Positions 5,989-13,309 of a DNA stretch of 55,163 nt are shown here, one piece after another (the first letter of the stretch is position 1; every line of letters begins with the position of its first letter). The notes below the pieces were generated by a model. The model searched no databases and had not been told where the DNA came from. It worked only from the letters and a program-made list of their open reading frames with translations. The stretch spans positions 1-55,163 of the forward strand of contig JAIRVG010000072.1 in assembly GCA_031253995.1 (NCBI GenBank), in the 5' to 3' direction. This stretch comes from Paucimonas sp. Its GTDB lineage: Bacteria; Pseudomonadota; Gammaproteobacteria; Pseudomonadales; Pseudomonadaceae. A program made the translations under genes and the position numbers.

Positions 5989-6654
5989 ATGCCCGCTGCT
6001 TGTCCTGAGAAGTCCTACCGTCGCCGGGGTCGCCCACCTGCTTCGCAAGCCGGTCAGTTTGATGAACGGATCTTGCAGGTAGCAACGTCTTTGTTCTTGG
6101 ATCGGGGCTTTGGCCGCACTACCTTGGATCTGGTGGCGCAGCACGCTGAAGTGGGCAAGTCCAGCCTCTACGCCCGCTATCCCAGCAAGGGTGATTTGTT
6201 CGCTGCCGTGGTCAGTCTCTCAATTCAGACGATGTTTGACCACTTGGCACCAGTGCACGAGGGGCTTGGTCTAGGTCAACGCTTGCAGGCGGTCGGCGAG
6301 GCACTGATCGAAGGCATGTTGCATCCGCGCTGTGTAGCGTTCATGCGCATCACGGCTGCAGAGGCGGATAACTTCCCCAATCTTGCGCTGATGGCTTACC
6401 AAGTGAGTTTTGATGGATCAGTCTCTTACGTGTTGAAGGGGCTAGGAGCAGCCAACCTCGACGCTGCCGACCCGGGGCTCATCACACTGGCACAGCGCTT
6501 TGTGGAGGTGGCTGTTCAGCCGTTGTCCTTCCAGGCGGCCTTTGGAGTTGACGTAGCCTTGCTTCGGCTACGTGCGTCACAGTGTGTGCATGACGCCGTC
6601 GAACTGCTCCAAGAGAAGATCGCGATGACGAACTGGGCACAATCCAGAACATAA
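5989..6654 (+). CDS. TetR/AcrR-family transcriptional regulator
   Basis: The 221-residue protein has a typical N-terminal TetR DNA-binding domain (about 25-72): ILQVATSLFLDRGFGRTTLD, then VGKSSLYARYPSKGDLFAAV. A helical ligand-binding domain of the AefR-like type follows (MRITAAEADNFPNLALMAY). It would act as a ligand-responsive dimeric repressor. The photolyase-family gene begins 59 bases downstream on the same strand and may be a target. An inverted repeat upstream is a candidate operator. The ligand cannot be deduced. Confidence 0.85.
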   Translation: MPAACPEKSYRRRGRPPASQAGQFDERILQVATSLFLDRGFGRTTLDLVAQHAEVGKSSLYARYPSKGDLFAAVVSLSIQTMFDHLAPVHEGLGLGQRLQAVGEALIEGMLHPRCVAFMRITAAEADNFPNLALMAYQVSFDGSVSYVLKGLGAANLDAADPGLITLAQRFVEVAVQPLSFQAAFGVDVALLRLRASQCVHDAVELLQEKIAMTNWAQSRT

Positions 6655-6713
6655 AGGACGATTTCGTCCATTATTGTTAGACTGTAGGTCTTTGTCGTCA
6701 ACGGAGACCCCTC

Positions 6714-8267
6714 ATGCGCGCCTTTCCGCCGATCACCCCATCGGGTCCGCCCCAGGTGGTCTGGTTCAAGCGCGACCTGCGTGTAGGAGACCATGCGGCA
6801 CTGGCACACGCATCGGCCGCAGGCCCGGTCTTGTGCGTCTACGCCGTAGAGCTTGAGCACTGGCACCAGCCTTGCATCAGTGACCGACAGTGGCAGTTTG
6901 TGCGTGAATGCCTGCTGAGTCTGGATGCGCAACTCAAATCGTTGGGCACTGCGCTGGAGGTTCACGTGGCGCCGGTCATCCAAATGTTGGACGTGCTGTA
7001 CCAGCGGCTGGGTACGTTCACGCTGCACAGCCACCAAGAGACCGGCGGGCTCTGGACCTATGCACGCGACCGTGCGGTCGCCGCCTGGTGTCGGGACCAT
7101 GGCGTGCGCTGGCACGAGTACCCGCAAAACGGGGTGGTTCGTCCCGTATCGCGCCGTGGTCGACGATTCAAGGAGCATTGGGATGCCTGGGCAGTTGCTC
7201 CTCTGGAGCGCCTGCCGTCCCATCTTGTGTGGCTGGAGCCCGCCAGCGATCAGACGGTGTTGCTGCTGCCGACGGCCATCAAAACCGACCCTTTGCCGTG
7301 CGCTGGCCGACAGAGGGGTGGCCTGCAGCCCGCGCGTGACCTGTTGGACAGCTTCCTGGACAGCCGTGGACAAGGTTACGGTGCCAATATGAGTTCCCCT
7401 ATCAGTGCCGAGCACGGATGCTCGCGTCTGAGCCCGCACATCGCGCAGGGTAGCATCAGCCTGCGTCAGATCGCGCAGACCACGCTAGAGGTCCGCGAAG
7501 CCGCACCACGAACACACTGGCATCGCCAACTGCATAGCTATGTGACGCGGCTCTGGTGGCATTGCTATGCGTTGCAGGTGCTGGAAAACCAGCCGGAGAT
7601 GGAACGCCAAGCTTTGGTGCCCGAAATGGAACAGCTGCCGCGGCCGATGGACGCGGCTCGATTCGACGCATGGCGGCTTGGCCGCACGGGTTGGCCGATG
7701 GTCGATGCCTGCATGCGATTCCTGCACCACCACGGTTGGCTCAACTTCCGCATGCGAGCCATGTTGGTGACGGTGGCCACGCACACCCTGTCCTTGCCGT
7801 GGCGAACTGTCGCCGACTGGCTGGCGCAGATGTTTGTGGACTTCGAGCCAGGCATCCACTACACCCAGATCCAGATGCACAGCAGCATGGCCGCCAGCCC
7901 AGTGCTACGCCTGTACAACCCGGTAACGCAGGCGCGCGAGTTGGACCCGCAGGGGCACTTCGTGCGCTGTTGGGTGCCTGAGCTGGCGGCAGTTCCAGTC
8001 GAATGGATTGCCATGCCCTGGGCCATGCCAGCGACATTGCGGCATCGGTTTGGCCTGGTTGGCGCAGCTGACCACCCAGCGCCCTTGGTCGACTTCGAGC
8101 AGGTGCACCGCTGCGTCAAGGCCGAGATCGCCGCGCTGCGGTCCAGCCTCGGCTTGCAAGCGGCCCCTGGGTTCAATGAACGGCCCCGCCAAGCTGCACG
8201 CGGTCGGCGCACTCCCGCTCCAGAGCAGGTGGACGCCAAGCCGTCCGCGCAGATTAGTCTCTTCTAA
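6714..8267 (+). CDS. Cryptochrome/photolyase-family flavoprotein
   Basis: The 517-residue protein has an N-terminal photolyase alpha/beta domain (VVWFKRDLRVGDHAAL at about 12-27) and a C-terminal FAD-binding helical domain (GRTGWPMVDACMRFLHHHGW, RMRAML, RLYNPVTQARELDPQGHFVR, WVPEL). The FAD domain keeps the GRTG..VDA and NP..Q..DP.G signatures. The segment that in class I CPD photolyases reads NxGGWQW reads EPGIHYTQIQMHSSM here, placing it in a divergent clade. It may repair UV lesions or sense blue light, and sequence alone does not decide. A short unconserved C-terminal tail follows. Confidence 0.85.
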   Translation: MRAFPPITPSGPPQVVWFKRDLRVGDHAALAHASAAGPVLCVYAVELEHWHQPCISDRQWQFVRECLLSLDAQLKSLGTALEVHVAPVIQMLDVLYQRLGTFTLHSHQETGGLWTYARDRAVAAWCRDHGVRWHEYPQNGVVRPVSRRGRRFKEHWDAWAVAPLERLPSHLVWLEPASDQTVLLLPTAIKTDPLPCAGRQRGGLQPARDLLDSFLDSRGQGYGANMSSPISAEHGCSRLSPHIAQGSISLRQIAQTTLEVREAAPRTHWHRQLHSYVTRLWWHCYALQVLENQPEMERQALVPEMEQLPRPMDAARFDAWRLGRTGWPMVDACMRFLHHHGWLNFRMRAMLVTVATHTLSLPWRTVADWLAQMFVDFEPGIHYTQIQMHSSMAASPVLRLYNPVTQARELDPQGHFVRCWVPELAAVPVEWIAMPWAMPATLRHRFGLVGAADHPAPLVDFEQVHRCVKAEIAALRSSLGLQAAPGFNERPRQAARGRRTPAPEQVDAKPSAQISLF

Positions 8268-8306
8268 CTTCACGATGACGCAAAAGTGCGACCAACGCCG
8301 CCGTTT

Positions 8307-8993
8307 ATGAAATTTTCAAGCCGAACAATCCCTTTTCTTACCGAAGCTGGCCAGCAGACTGATCCGAACTGGCTGGAGGAAAACCAAGCTGCTTACGAAG
8401 CCCATGTCCGGGGGCCATTCATTGACCTGGCCGAGAGGCTCAAGACTGCACTTCAGCCCATCGTTCCGGACTACCACTTCCCAGTCAAAGGGATCGGCAG
8501 GATCAAAAAGACCGCCAACCACATCGTTAGCGACGGCCCTTGCTGCAAAGACTGGCTGTCCATTTCCATCTCCAAGCCGTCGGAGTCACGCTTTGAGCGC
8601 AACCCGCATTTGTTTTTTGGCATTCTTCCTAACATCCCACCTTACAGGGGCGTCGTGGTGGCGGGTGGGCTTTTCATGCCATCTGGCCCGCAGCTGAAAA
8701 AGGTCAGAAATGCCATCGCACAGGACGCTCAACCGTTTCATGCGTTGTTTGCCGACCCCGCATTCAAGGCTCGCTTCAAGGTCGACTTTTCACGCGAAGA
8801 AGTCGCTTCCCGTGCGCCACGGGGGTTCGACCCGGATCACCCAGATATGGAGTGGTTAAAACTCAAGCGATTTTTGGTGGTGAAGAAACTCAGCACGGCC
8901 GAGTTCACCTCTGCGGACCTGGTGCCAGCTGTGGCTGAGGACTTCAAGCAACTGATCCGCCTCAATCGTTTGCTTGAGGATGTGCTCACATAG
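8307..8993 (+). CDS. DUF2461 family protein
   Basis: The 228-residue protein has the DUF2461/TIGR02453 pattern: an early LEENQAAYEAHVRGPFIDLA, a central HLFFGILPN and VAGGLFMPSGPQL, and a late FDPDHPDMEWLKLKRFLV. The family's biochemical role is unknown. A GTG at 8286 would add seven residues, but the ATG was chosen because the family starts near the FSxxTIPFL segment. It is the last chromosomal gene before prophage 2. Its stop is 56 bases from the end of the leftward integration module. Confidence 0.8.
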   Translation: MKFSSRTIPFLTEAGQQTDPNWLEENQAAYEAHVRGPFIDLAERLKTALQPIVPDYHFPVKGIGRIKKTANHIVSDGPCCKDWLSISISKPSESRFERNPHLFFGILPNIPPYRGVVVAGGLFMPSGPQLKKVRNAIAQDAQPFHALFADPAFKARFKVDFSREEVASRAPRGFDPDHPDMEWLKLKRFLVVKKLSTAEFTSADLVPAVAEDFKQLIRLNRLLEDVLT

Positions 8994-9049
8994 TCCTCGC
9001 CTACCAAATGCCCCCCGATACGAGAAAAATTGAAGGAAACAACGCTAGT

Positions 9050-9559
9050 TCAGATCTCCGCTTTGGTCGAATGCGGCAGTTCAACTTGGGAAAGTAGTGG
9101 CAGTACGTGTTTCTGGGCCGCCCACTCCTTGGGCCAGGGGCGGCGCATCACTTTCTCCAGCACCGCGTCGGGAGAACCCACCAGCCGTTCCACGACCTCT
9201 GGGGCCAGGAGCGTCAGACGTATGACGCGGCGCACCTGTGTCACGTCCACGCCCTCGGCCTCGGCGATCTCGGCCACCGAAGCCGCCCGCTGCTCATCCA
9301 GCAGGCGTTGCCAGTGGTGCGCCAGTCCTAGCGCCCGCATCAACGCGGTGTCCTGCGCGGCCGACCGGGCTTCCCGCTCCCGGGTGGCCTCGGACAGAAA
9401 TTCCTGCGGCGCGTCCAAGGGCGTGATGACCTGCTTCTTCAGCCCCCGCTTCACCAGCGTCCAGGGCACGAAGGTTTCCAGTTGCACGCCGCCTGCCGGG
9501 TTCGGCAGTTGATAGGTGACCGGATCACCCTTGAACCGGCCCCGGTGCTTCTTGCTCAT
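9050..9559 (-). CDS. Small ParB-like helix-turn-helix protein, recombinase accessory candidate
   Basis: The 169-residue protein begins MSKKHRGRFKGDP, then ETFVPWTLVKRG. A helix-turn-helix region follows (ASVAEIAEAEGVDVTQVRRV) and then RLTLLAPEVVERLVG, which resembles the ParB/KorB HTH segment. It is paralogous to the product of the gene just upstream: both share ETFVP, an ALGLAHHWQ/ARGFYWQH segment and RLTLLAP. It is the last gene of a four-gene overlapping leftward operon with the serine recombinase. A DNA-binding role in directing integration or excision is an inference from position. Confidence 0.65.
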   Translation of the reverse strand: MSKKHRGRFKGDPVTYQLPNPAGGVQLETFVPWTLVKRGLKKQVITPLDAPQEFLSEATREREARSAAQDTALMRALGLAHHWQRLLDEQRAASVAEIAEAEGVDVTQVRRVIRLTLLAPEVVERLVGSPDAVLEKVMRRPWPKEWAAQKHVLPLLSQVELPHSTKAEI

Positions 9560-9927
9560 GCGTCCTCCTCAAAGCGCTTCACGATCTGGCGTTGCGCCTC
9601 CCAATCCACCGGCAGCGGGTTGCGCTGGAACCAGATCAGGTTCATTCGGCGAGGCTGCCGCCCGGCCATCAGCAGTTCGAGGATGTCAGGCGCGAGCAGG
9701 GTCAGGCGCATCAGCTCGTTGGGCACCGAGGGGTGCAGTCCTTCGGCCCGGGCAATGTCTGATCCACTCTTCATCACAGCGGTGTCCACGAGGTGCTGCC
9801 AGTAGAAACCGCGTGCCACCCCCTCCAGCAGCGTCACATCGTGAACGTGGCGGTCGTCGGCGGCCACGCGGCGCGCGCCCCGGCGACGAAATGTCAGGGG
9901 CACAAAGGTTTCCAGGGTGTCGTCCAT
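9556..9927 (-). CDS. Small ParB-like protein, paralogue of the next gene
   Basis: The 123-residue protein (MDDTLETFVPLTFRRRGARR) ends NPLPVDWEAQRQIVKRFEED. It aligns with the neighbouring 169-residue protein over ETFVP, HxV...L...WQ, IARAEG and RLTLLAP. It lacks that protein's extra N-terminal basic segment, and its helix-turn-helix has diverged (IARAEGLHPSVPNELMRL). Its ATG overlaps the recombinase stop by one base (ATGA) and its stop overlaps the next start by four bases, so the genes are co-translated. Confidence 0.65.
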   Translation of the reverse strand: MDDTLETFVPLTFRRRGARRVAADDRHVHDVTLLEGVARGFYWQHLVDTAVMKSGSDIARAEGLHPSVPNELMRLTLLAPDILELLMAGRQPRRMNLIWFQRNPLPVDWEAQRQIVKRFEEDA

Positions 9928-11306
9928 CAGGCTTCGACCTCCACCAGTTCCGCGCCGATGCCCCTTGGGGCGAACTCGCCGATTAGGGCGTCCCAGCCCA
10001 GTTCCCGCCACTTCACCTTGATGCCCTGCACCTCGCCGACGTGGACGAGGTCGATGCGCTCGATCATCAGGTTGGCGATGCGGTGACGCTCCACCGGGAA
10101 CAACTGATCCCACACGTCGTTGAGCCGCCCCATCGCCATTACCGTGGTGGCCTCGTCGATCTGGGCCCCATTGCGCTGGATGTGGCGCACCACCGATGCG
10201 ATGGATTCCGGGCTGGTCAGCACCGTGCGGATCTGGGCCACCACCGCTGCCTCGATCTCCGGCGCAGGTAAGCGCTCGTAGCTCTTGCCTGGTGCCCCGA
10301 ACCGGCTTTCCGACTTGGACACGTAATAGTGGTACTTGCGCCCGTTCTTGCGCGAGTAGGTTGGGTACATCCGTTCGCCCGAGGGGGCGTACAGCAGGCC
10401 GCGCAGCAAGGCATCAGTACGCGACCGGATCTTGGTCTCCACCGACCGGGCGTGCCCATCCCTGGCCAGCACCGCGTGAACCTTGTCCCAAAGCTCCTGG
10501 TCGATGATCGGCGGGTGAGCGCCGGGGTACCAGTTTCCTTTGTGCGACAGCTCCCCCAGGTAGATGCGGTTGCGCAGCAGCTTGTGCAGGTACTTCTTGT
10601 CGATGCGCGTGCCGCTGCGGGTCTGGCCCTCCTGCGTCGTCCAGGCCTTGGTCGTGATGCCGTCGGCGGTGAGGTTGACAGCGATCTGGGTTGGCGAGCC
10701 AATGGTCAGCATCTCCTCGAAGATGCGCCGCACCACTGCCGCCTCGGCCTCGTTGATGACCAACAGGCGGTTGTCGACGTCGTAACCCAGGGGCGGGACG
10801 CCGCCCATCCACATCCCCTTGCGCTTGGCGGCGGCGATCTTGTCGCGGATGCGCTCGCCGGTGACCTCACGCTCAAACTGGGCGAAGGACAGCAGGACGT
10901 TGAGCATCAGCCGACCCATCGAGGTGGTGGTGTTGAACTGCTGGGTGACCGACACAAAGGACACCCCGTGGCGTTCGAACACTTCGACCATCTTGGAGAA
11001 GTCGGCCAAGCTGCGCGTCAGGCGGTCGATCTTGTAGACCACCACGATGTCGATCTGGCCGCGCTCGATATCCGCCATCAGGCGTTTCAGCCCCGGCCGA
11101 TCCGTGTTGCCGCCAGAGAAGCCGGGGTCGTCGTAGTCGTCGGCCACCGGAATCCACCCCTCGGATCGCTGGCTGGCGACGTAGGCGTGGCCCGCCTCCT
11201 TCTGCGCGTCGATGGAGTTGAACTCCTGGTCAAGCCGTTCATCCGAGGACACCCGGCAGTAGACGGCGCAGCGCTTGCGGGCGCGGGTAGCGGCAATCTC
11301 GCTCAT
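9927..11306 (-). CDS. Large serine recombinase (phage integrase)
   Basis: The 459-residue protein has the resolvase catalytic domain (about 10-155) with AVYCRVSSDE, where Ser20 is the likely nucleophile, followed by DDPGFSGGNTDRPGL, KIDRLTRS and FEREVTGERIRDKI. A recombinase domain follows (about 170-285: GGVPPLGYD, LLRNRIYLGELSHKGNWYPG). Next is the region that is a zinc ribbon in most large serine integrases, but here the Cys positions read LLYAPSGERMYPTYSRKNG, without Cys. It would integrate and excise prophage 2. It lies at the left edge of the prophage, transcribed outward. Confidence 0.9.
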   Translation of the reverse strand: MSEIAATRARKRCAVYCRVSSDERLDQEFNSIDAQKEAGHAYVASQRSEGWIPVADDYDDPGFSGGNTDRPGLKRLMADIERGQIDIVVVYKIDRLTRSLADFSKMVEVFERHGVSFVSVTQQFNTTTSMGRLMLNVLLSFAQFEREVTGERIRDKIAAAKRKGMWMGGVPPLGYDVDNRLLVINEAEAAVVRRIFEEMLTIGSPTQIAVNLTADGITTKAWTTQEGQTRSGTRIDKKYLHKLLRNRIYLGELSHKGNWYPGAHPPIIDQELWDKVHAVLARDGHARSVETKIRSRTDALLRGLLYAPSGERMYPTYSRKNGRKYHYYVSKSESRFGAPGKSYERLPAPEIEAAVVAQIRTVLTSPESIASVVRHIQRNGAQIDEATTVMAMGRLNDVWDQLFPVERHRIANLMIERIDLVHVGEVQGIKVKWRELGWDALIGEFAPRGIGAELVEVEA

Positions 11307-11752
11307 CGCGCACCTCCCTTGCTCAGGCCAAAGAACAGAGGCCCCGACCAGTGCGCGCCCGTGATGTGGCGGGCCACCGCCGTCAGGCTCTTGAAGTTGC
11401 GCCCCTGGTACTCAAACAGCCCCTCGGCGGTGACTGTCACCCGGTGTTCGCGCTCGCCCCATTCGCGCAGCAGGATCGTGCCCGGCGCGAAATCGAACTC
11501 CCGCGGCTTGGCCCGCAGCTTGATCTTGGAGTGTTTTGCGCCGATGGCTTCCAGGCGCTGCTTGGTCTCGGGCGCAAGGCCACCGAAGGCTTCCTCCTGC
11601 AGCTTGTAGGCGAGACGGGACTCGACGTGCGTGCGGTTGGGGTAGTCCGGGCGGCGCGGGAAATACCGATCCCAGACCGTCCAGAGCTCGGACATCGGCA
11701 GGCAGGCCAGCTCCGCGATCCGTGCCGCGACGGATGCTTGTTTCTCGTTCAT
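11303..11752 (-). CDS. DUF2924 domain protein
   Basis: The 149-residue protein has the DUF2924 pattern: SVAARIAELACLPMSELW, then LAYKLQEEAFGGL, then PGTILLREWGEREHRVTV and KSLTAVARHITGAHWSGP. It sits directly upstream of the recombinase with a four-base overlap, an arrangement seen repeatedly in proteobacterial prophages. Its function is unknown. The C-terminal half resembles the small protein at 53948-54229. A GTG at 11755 could also start it; an AGGAG precedes both candidates. Confidence 0.8.
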   Translation of the reverse strand: MNEKQASVAARIAELACLPMSELWTVWDRYFPRRPDYPNRTHVESRLAYKLQEEAFGGLAPETKQRLEAIGAKHSKIKLRAKPREFDFAPGTILLREWGEREHRVTVTAEGLFEYQGRNFKSLTAVARHITGAHWSGPLFFGLSKGGAR

Positions 11753-11943
11753 CACAACTTCTCCTGTGGATAGGGGGTTGTATGAACGCGCTGGTTGGGC
11801 AGGAAGCCAAGGCCAACTTCTCTCTGTTTTGGCGCTTCTGCGACGACGGTGCGGACTATGGCGGCCGCAAGGATGGCGGTGATTTCACCAGCGCGGGCGC
11901 TGGCAGACATCTCCGAGGGAGATGCGAGTTCGAGGTTCTTCAT
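11752..11943 (-). CDS. Small protein preceding DUF2924
   Basis: The 63-residue product begins MKNLELASPSEMSASARAGE and ends GFLPNQRVHTTPYPQEKL. A GGAG five bases before the ATG supports the start, and the stop overlaps the start of the DUF2924 gene. Its C-terminal codons coincide with the three-copy element (LGFxxxQRVH in this frame). It would be the first gene of the leftward integration operon. No family was recognised. Confidence 0.5.
   Translation of the reverse strand: MKNLELASPSEMSASARAGEITAILAAAIVRTVVAEAPKQREVGLGFLPNQRVHTTPYPQEKL
11782..11811 (-). repeat. Three-copy upstream element, copy 1
   Basis: Read on the minus strand: CTTGGCTTC, nine variable bases, CAGCGCGTTCAT. It lies about 30 bases before the DUF2924 start. 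Copies 2 and 3 precede the DUF3489 and DUF6900 genes in the same orientation with the same nine-base spacer. Confidence 0.7.
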
Positions 11944-12049
11944 GACGGCTCCGGGGAATTGCAACCGTCATGGATAGTGAACTTGATCCTTCGGAGAGGA
12001 TGGCAACGCAGGGTAATCGGCGAAAAATGATTGCGCGTTTACGAAACAG

Positions 12050-12078
12050 TTGAACAGAGCACCTGATCGCTCTATGAT
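12050..12078 (+). promoter_or_regulatory. Sigma-70 promoter of the XRE/ImmA pair
   Basis: TTGAAC (12050-12055), a 17-base spacer and TATGAT (12073-12078) form a near-consensus promoter. Transcription would start about 12085, some 30 bases before the XRE start codon. AT-rich sequence around the start point (ACAAATTAACAAATC) could hold the repressor operator. Confidence 0.65.
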
Positions 12079-12114
12079 CGACAAATTAACAAATCACGCA
12101 ATTAGGAAACGGCT

Positions 12115-12393
12115 ATGCCTTTCGGAGACTTCATTCGCAAAATGCGCGAAGAGAAGCAGATCCAGATGAACGACTTCGCGCGTCAGCTGGAGATTTCGCC
12201 TGCCTACTGGTCACGCATCGAGCGCAACATGGAAAAGCCCCCCAAGGACGAGCTGATCCGCAAAGCAGCAGAGATTCTGGGCATCGACCCGGACGACGCT
12301 TTCGTGGAGGCCAGTCGTCTGCCGCCCGACATGCGCAAGGATGTGGGCAACGTTGTGCGGATGTACCGCCGTGAAGTCTCGGAGAAAAAGTGA
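12115..12393 (+). CDS. XRE-family repressor
   Basis: The 92-residue protein has an N-terminal Cro/CI-type helix-turn-helix (about 5-60): FIRKMREEKQIQMNDFARQL, then SPAYWSRIERNMEKPP, LIRKAAEILGI. A short C-terminal extension with RREVSEKK follows. AGGAAA lies shortly before the ATG. It stops directly before the ATG of the ImmA/IrrE peptidase gene, the arrangement of ImmR/ImmA and DdrO/IrrE pairs. It is the presumed lysogeny repressor of prophage 2 or the regulator of the following genes. Confidence 0.8.
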   Translation: MPFGDFIRKMREEKQIQMNDFARQLEISPAYWSRIERNMEKPPKDELIRKAAEILGIDPDDAFVEASRLPPDMRKDVGNVVRMYRREVSEKK

Positions 12394-13206
12394 ATGCCGG
12401 TTCTGACCCTTGACTACCGGCATTGCGACCGCAAGCGCCCCAAATTCATCAAGCATGTTGAGATCGAAGCCATCGCAGCGTCTGCCCGCCAGCAGCTGGT
12501 GGAGAGCGGTGTGGAGGCAATTGCCTTCGACAGGCTGCGCCAGATCGAGCGCCTGAAGATCAACGGCATCGACTTTGCGCTCGAGGTCAGTACCGACTGT
12601 GAGGTGCATGACGAGGACGGTAACCATGTCTTCGGCATCTGCGAGTATGACCCTGGTGTCCCGGACACCGCGATGGTGTGTGTTTCTCCCGTCGGCGAAA
12701 AACTCAGCGAGCTGCTGGCACTCAGCACCCTGGCCCACGAATTGGGTCATGCGGTGTTCGATGCCCCTGGCTGGATCATGGATGGAAGCAAGGGACCGGG
12801 ACTGTTTGACGCCTTTGAGCCCAGTGCGCAGCGCGCCTACCGTACCACCACGCCGGATAGCGACCATTTGGCGAAAACGCCCACAGCTGCAACGGCAGCA
12901 CCAGCTACAGACGTGCAGTTTGCCGAGCTTCGCGCCAACGAGTTCATGGGCTCGCTGCTGGTGCCACGTCGTCTGTTGAGTGCGGCCGCAGAGGAGTTGG
13001 CCCCGGAATACAACGTCCGCGTCCATCGAGGCCCATCACTTGATCCGGAGTTCCCTGGCACCAGCCTGCACCTTGCTGCCAGTGACGCTGTCGACATGGG
13101 ATTACTGGAGCGGGCGCTGGCCATGCGCTTTGGCGTCAATCCGCGCTTTGTGCAGGTGCGCTTGCAGCGCTACGGTATCACTCGACCGGGGGCTGCCTTG
13201 CGCTGA
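12394..13206 (+). CDS. ImmA/IrrE-family metallopeptidase
   Basis: The 270-residue protein has the zinc-protease motif HELGH at residues 115-119 (STLAHELGHAVFD), then ANEFMGSLLVPRRLL, the conserved second helix of the family. A C-terminal winged segment follows (VDMGLLERALAMRFGVNPRFVQVRLQR). Proteins of this type cleave their partner XRE repressor after a signal such as DNA damage, inducing the element. The gene abuts the XRE gene, so the pair is co-transcribed. A terminator follows at 13228. Confidence 0.85.
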   Translation: MPVLTLDYRHCDRKRPKFIKHVEIEAIAASARQQLVESGVEAIAFDRLRQIERLKINGIDFALEVSTDCEVHDEDGNHVFGICEYDPGVPDTAMVCVSPVGEKLSELLALSTLAHELGHAVFDAPGWIMDGSKGPGLFDAFEPSAQRAYRTTTPDSDHLAKTPTAATAAPATDVQFAELRANEFMGSLLVPRRLLSAAAEELAPEYNVRVHRGPSLDPEFPGTSLHLAASDAVDMGLLERALAMRFGVNPRFVQVRLQRYGITRPGAALR

Positions 13207-13227
13207 ACATTGCCCCAACCATCCCGC

Positions 13228-13250
13228 GCCGACCTCGGTCGGCATTTTTT
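13228..13250 (+). terminator. Rho-independent terminator after ImmA/IrrE
   Basis: GCCGAC (13228-13233) pairs with GTCGGC (13238-13243) over a four-base loop, followed by ATTTTTT. It may separate the XRE/ImmA unit from the two large genes behind it, or only attenuate. Confidence 0.7.
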
Positions 13251-13309
13251 GATCCCCTCTATTAACCCTTCGCGCAATCGCGCACATTGTTTTTTAAGGA
13301 GTGGCGTGT

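Noticed and set aside
10329..11609. Rightward reading opposite the recombinase
   Set aside because: The minus strand encodes a clear serine recombinase with catalytic motifs, so the opposite frame is a shadow.
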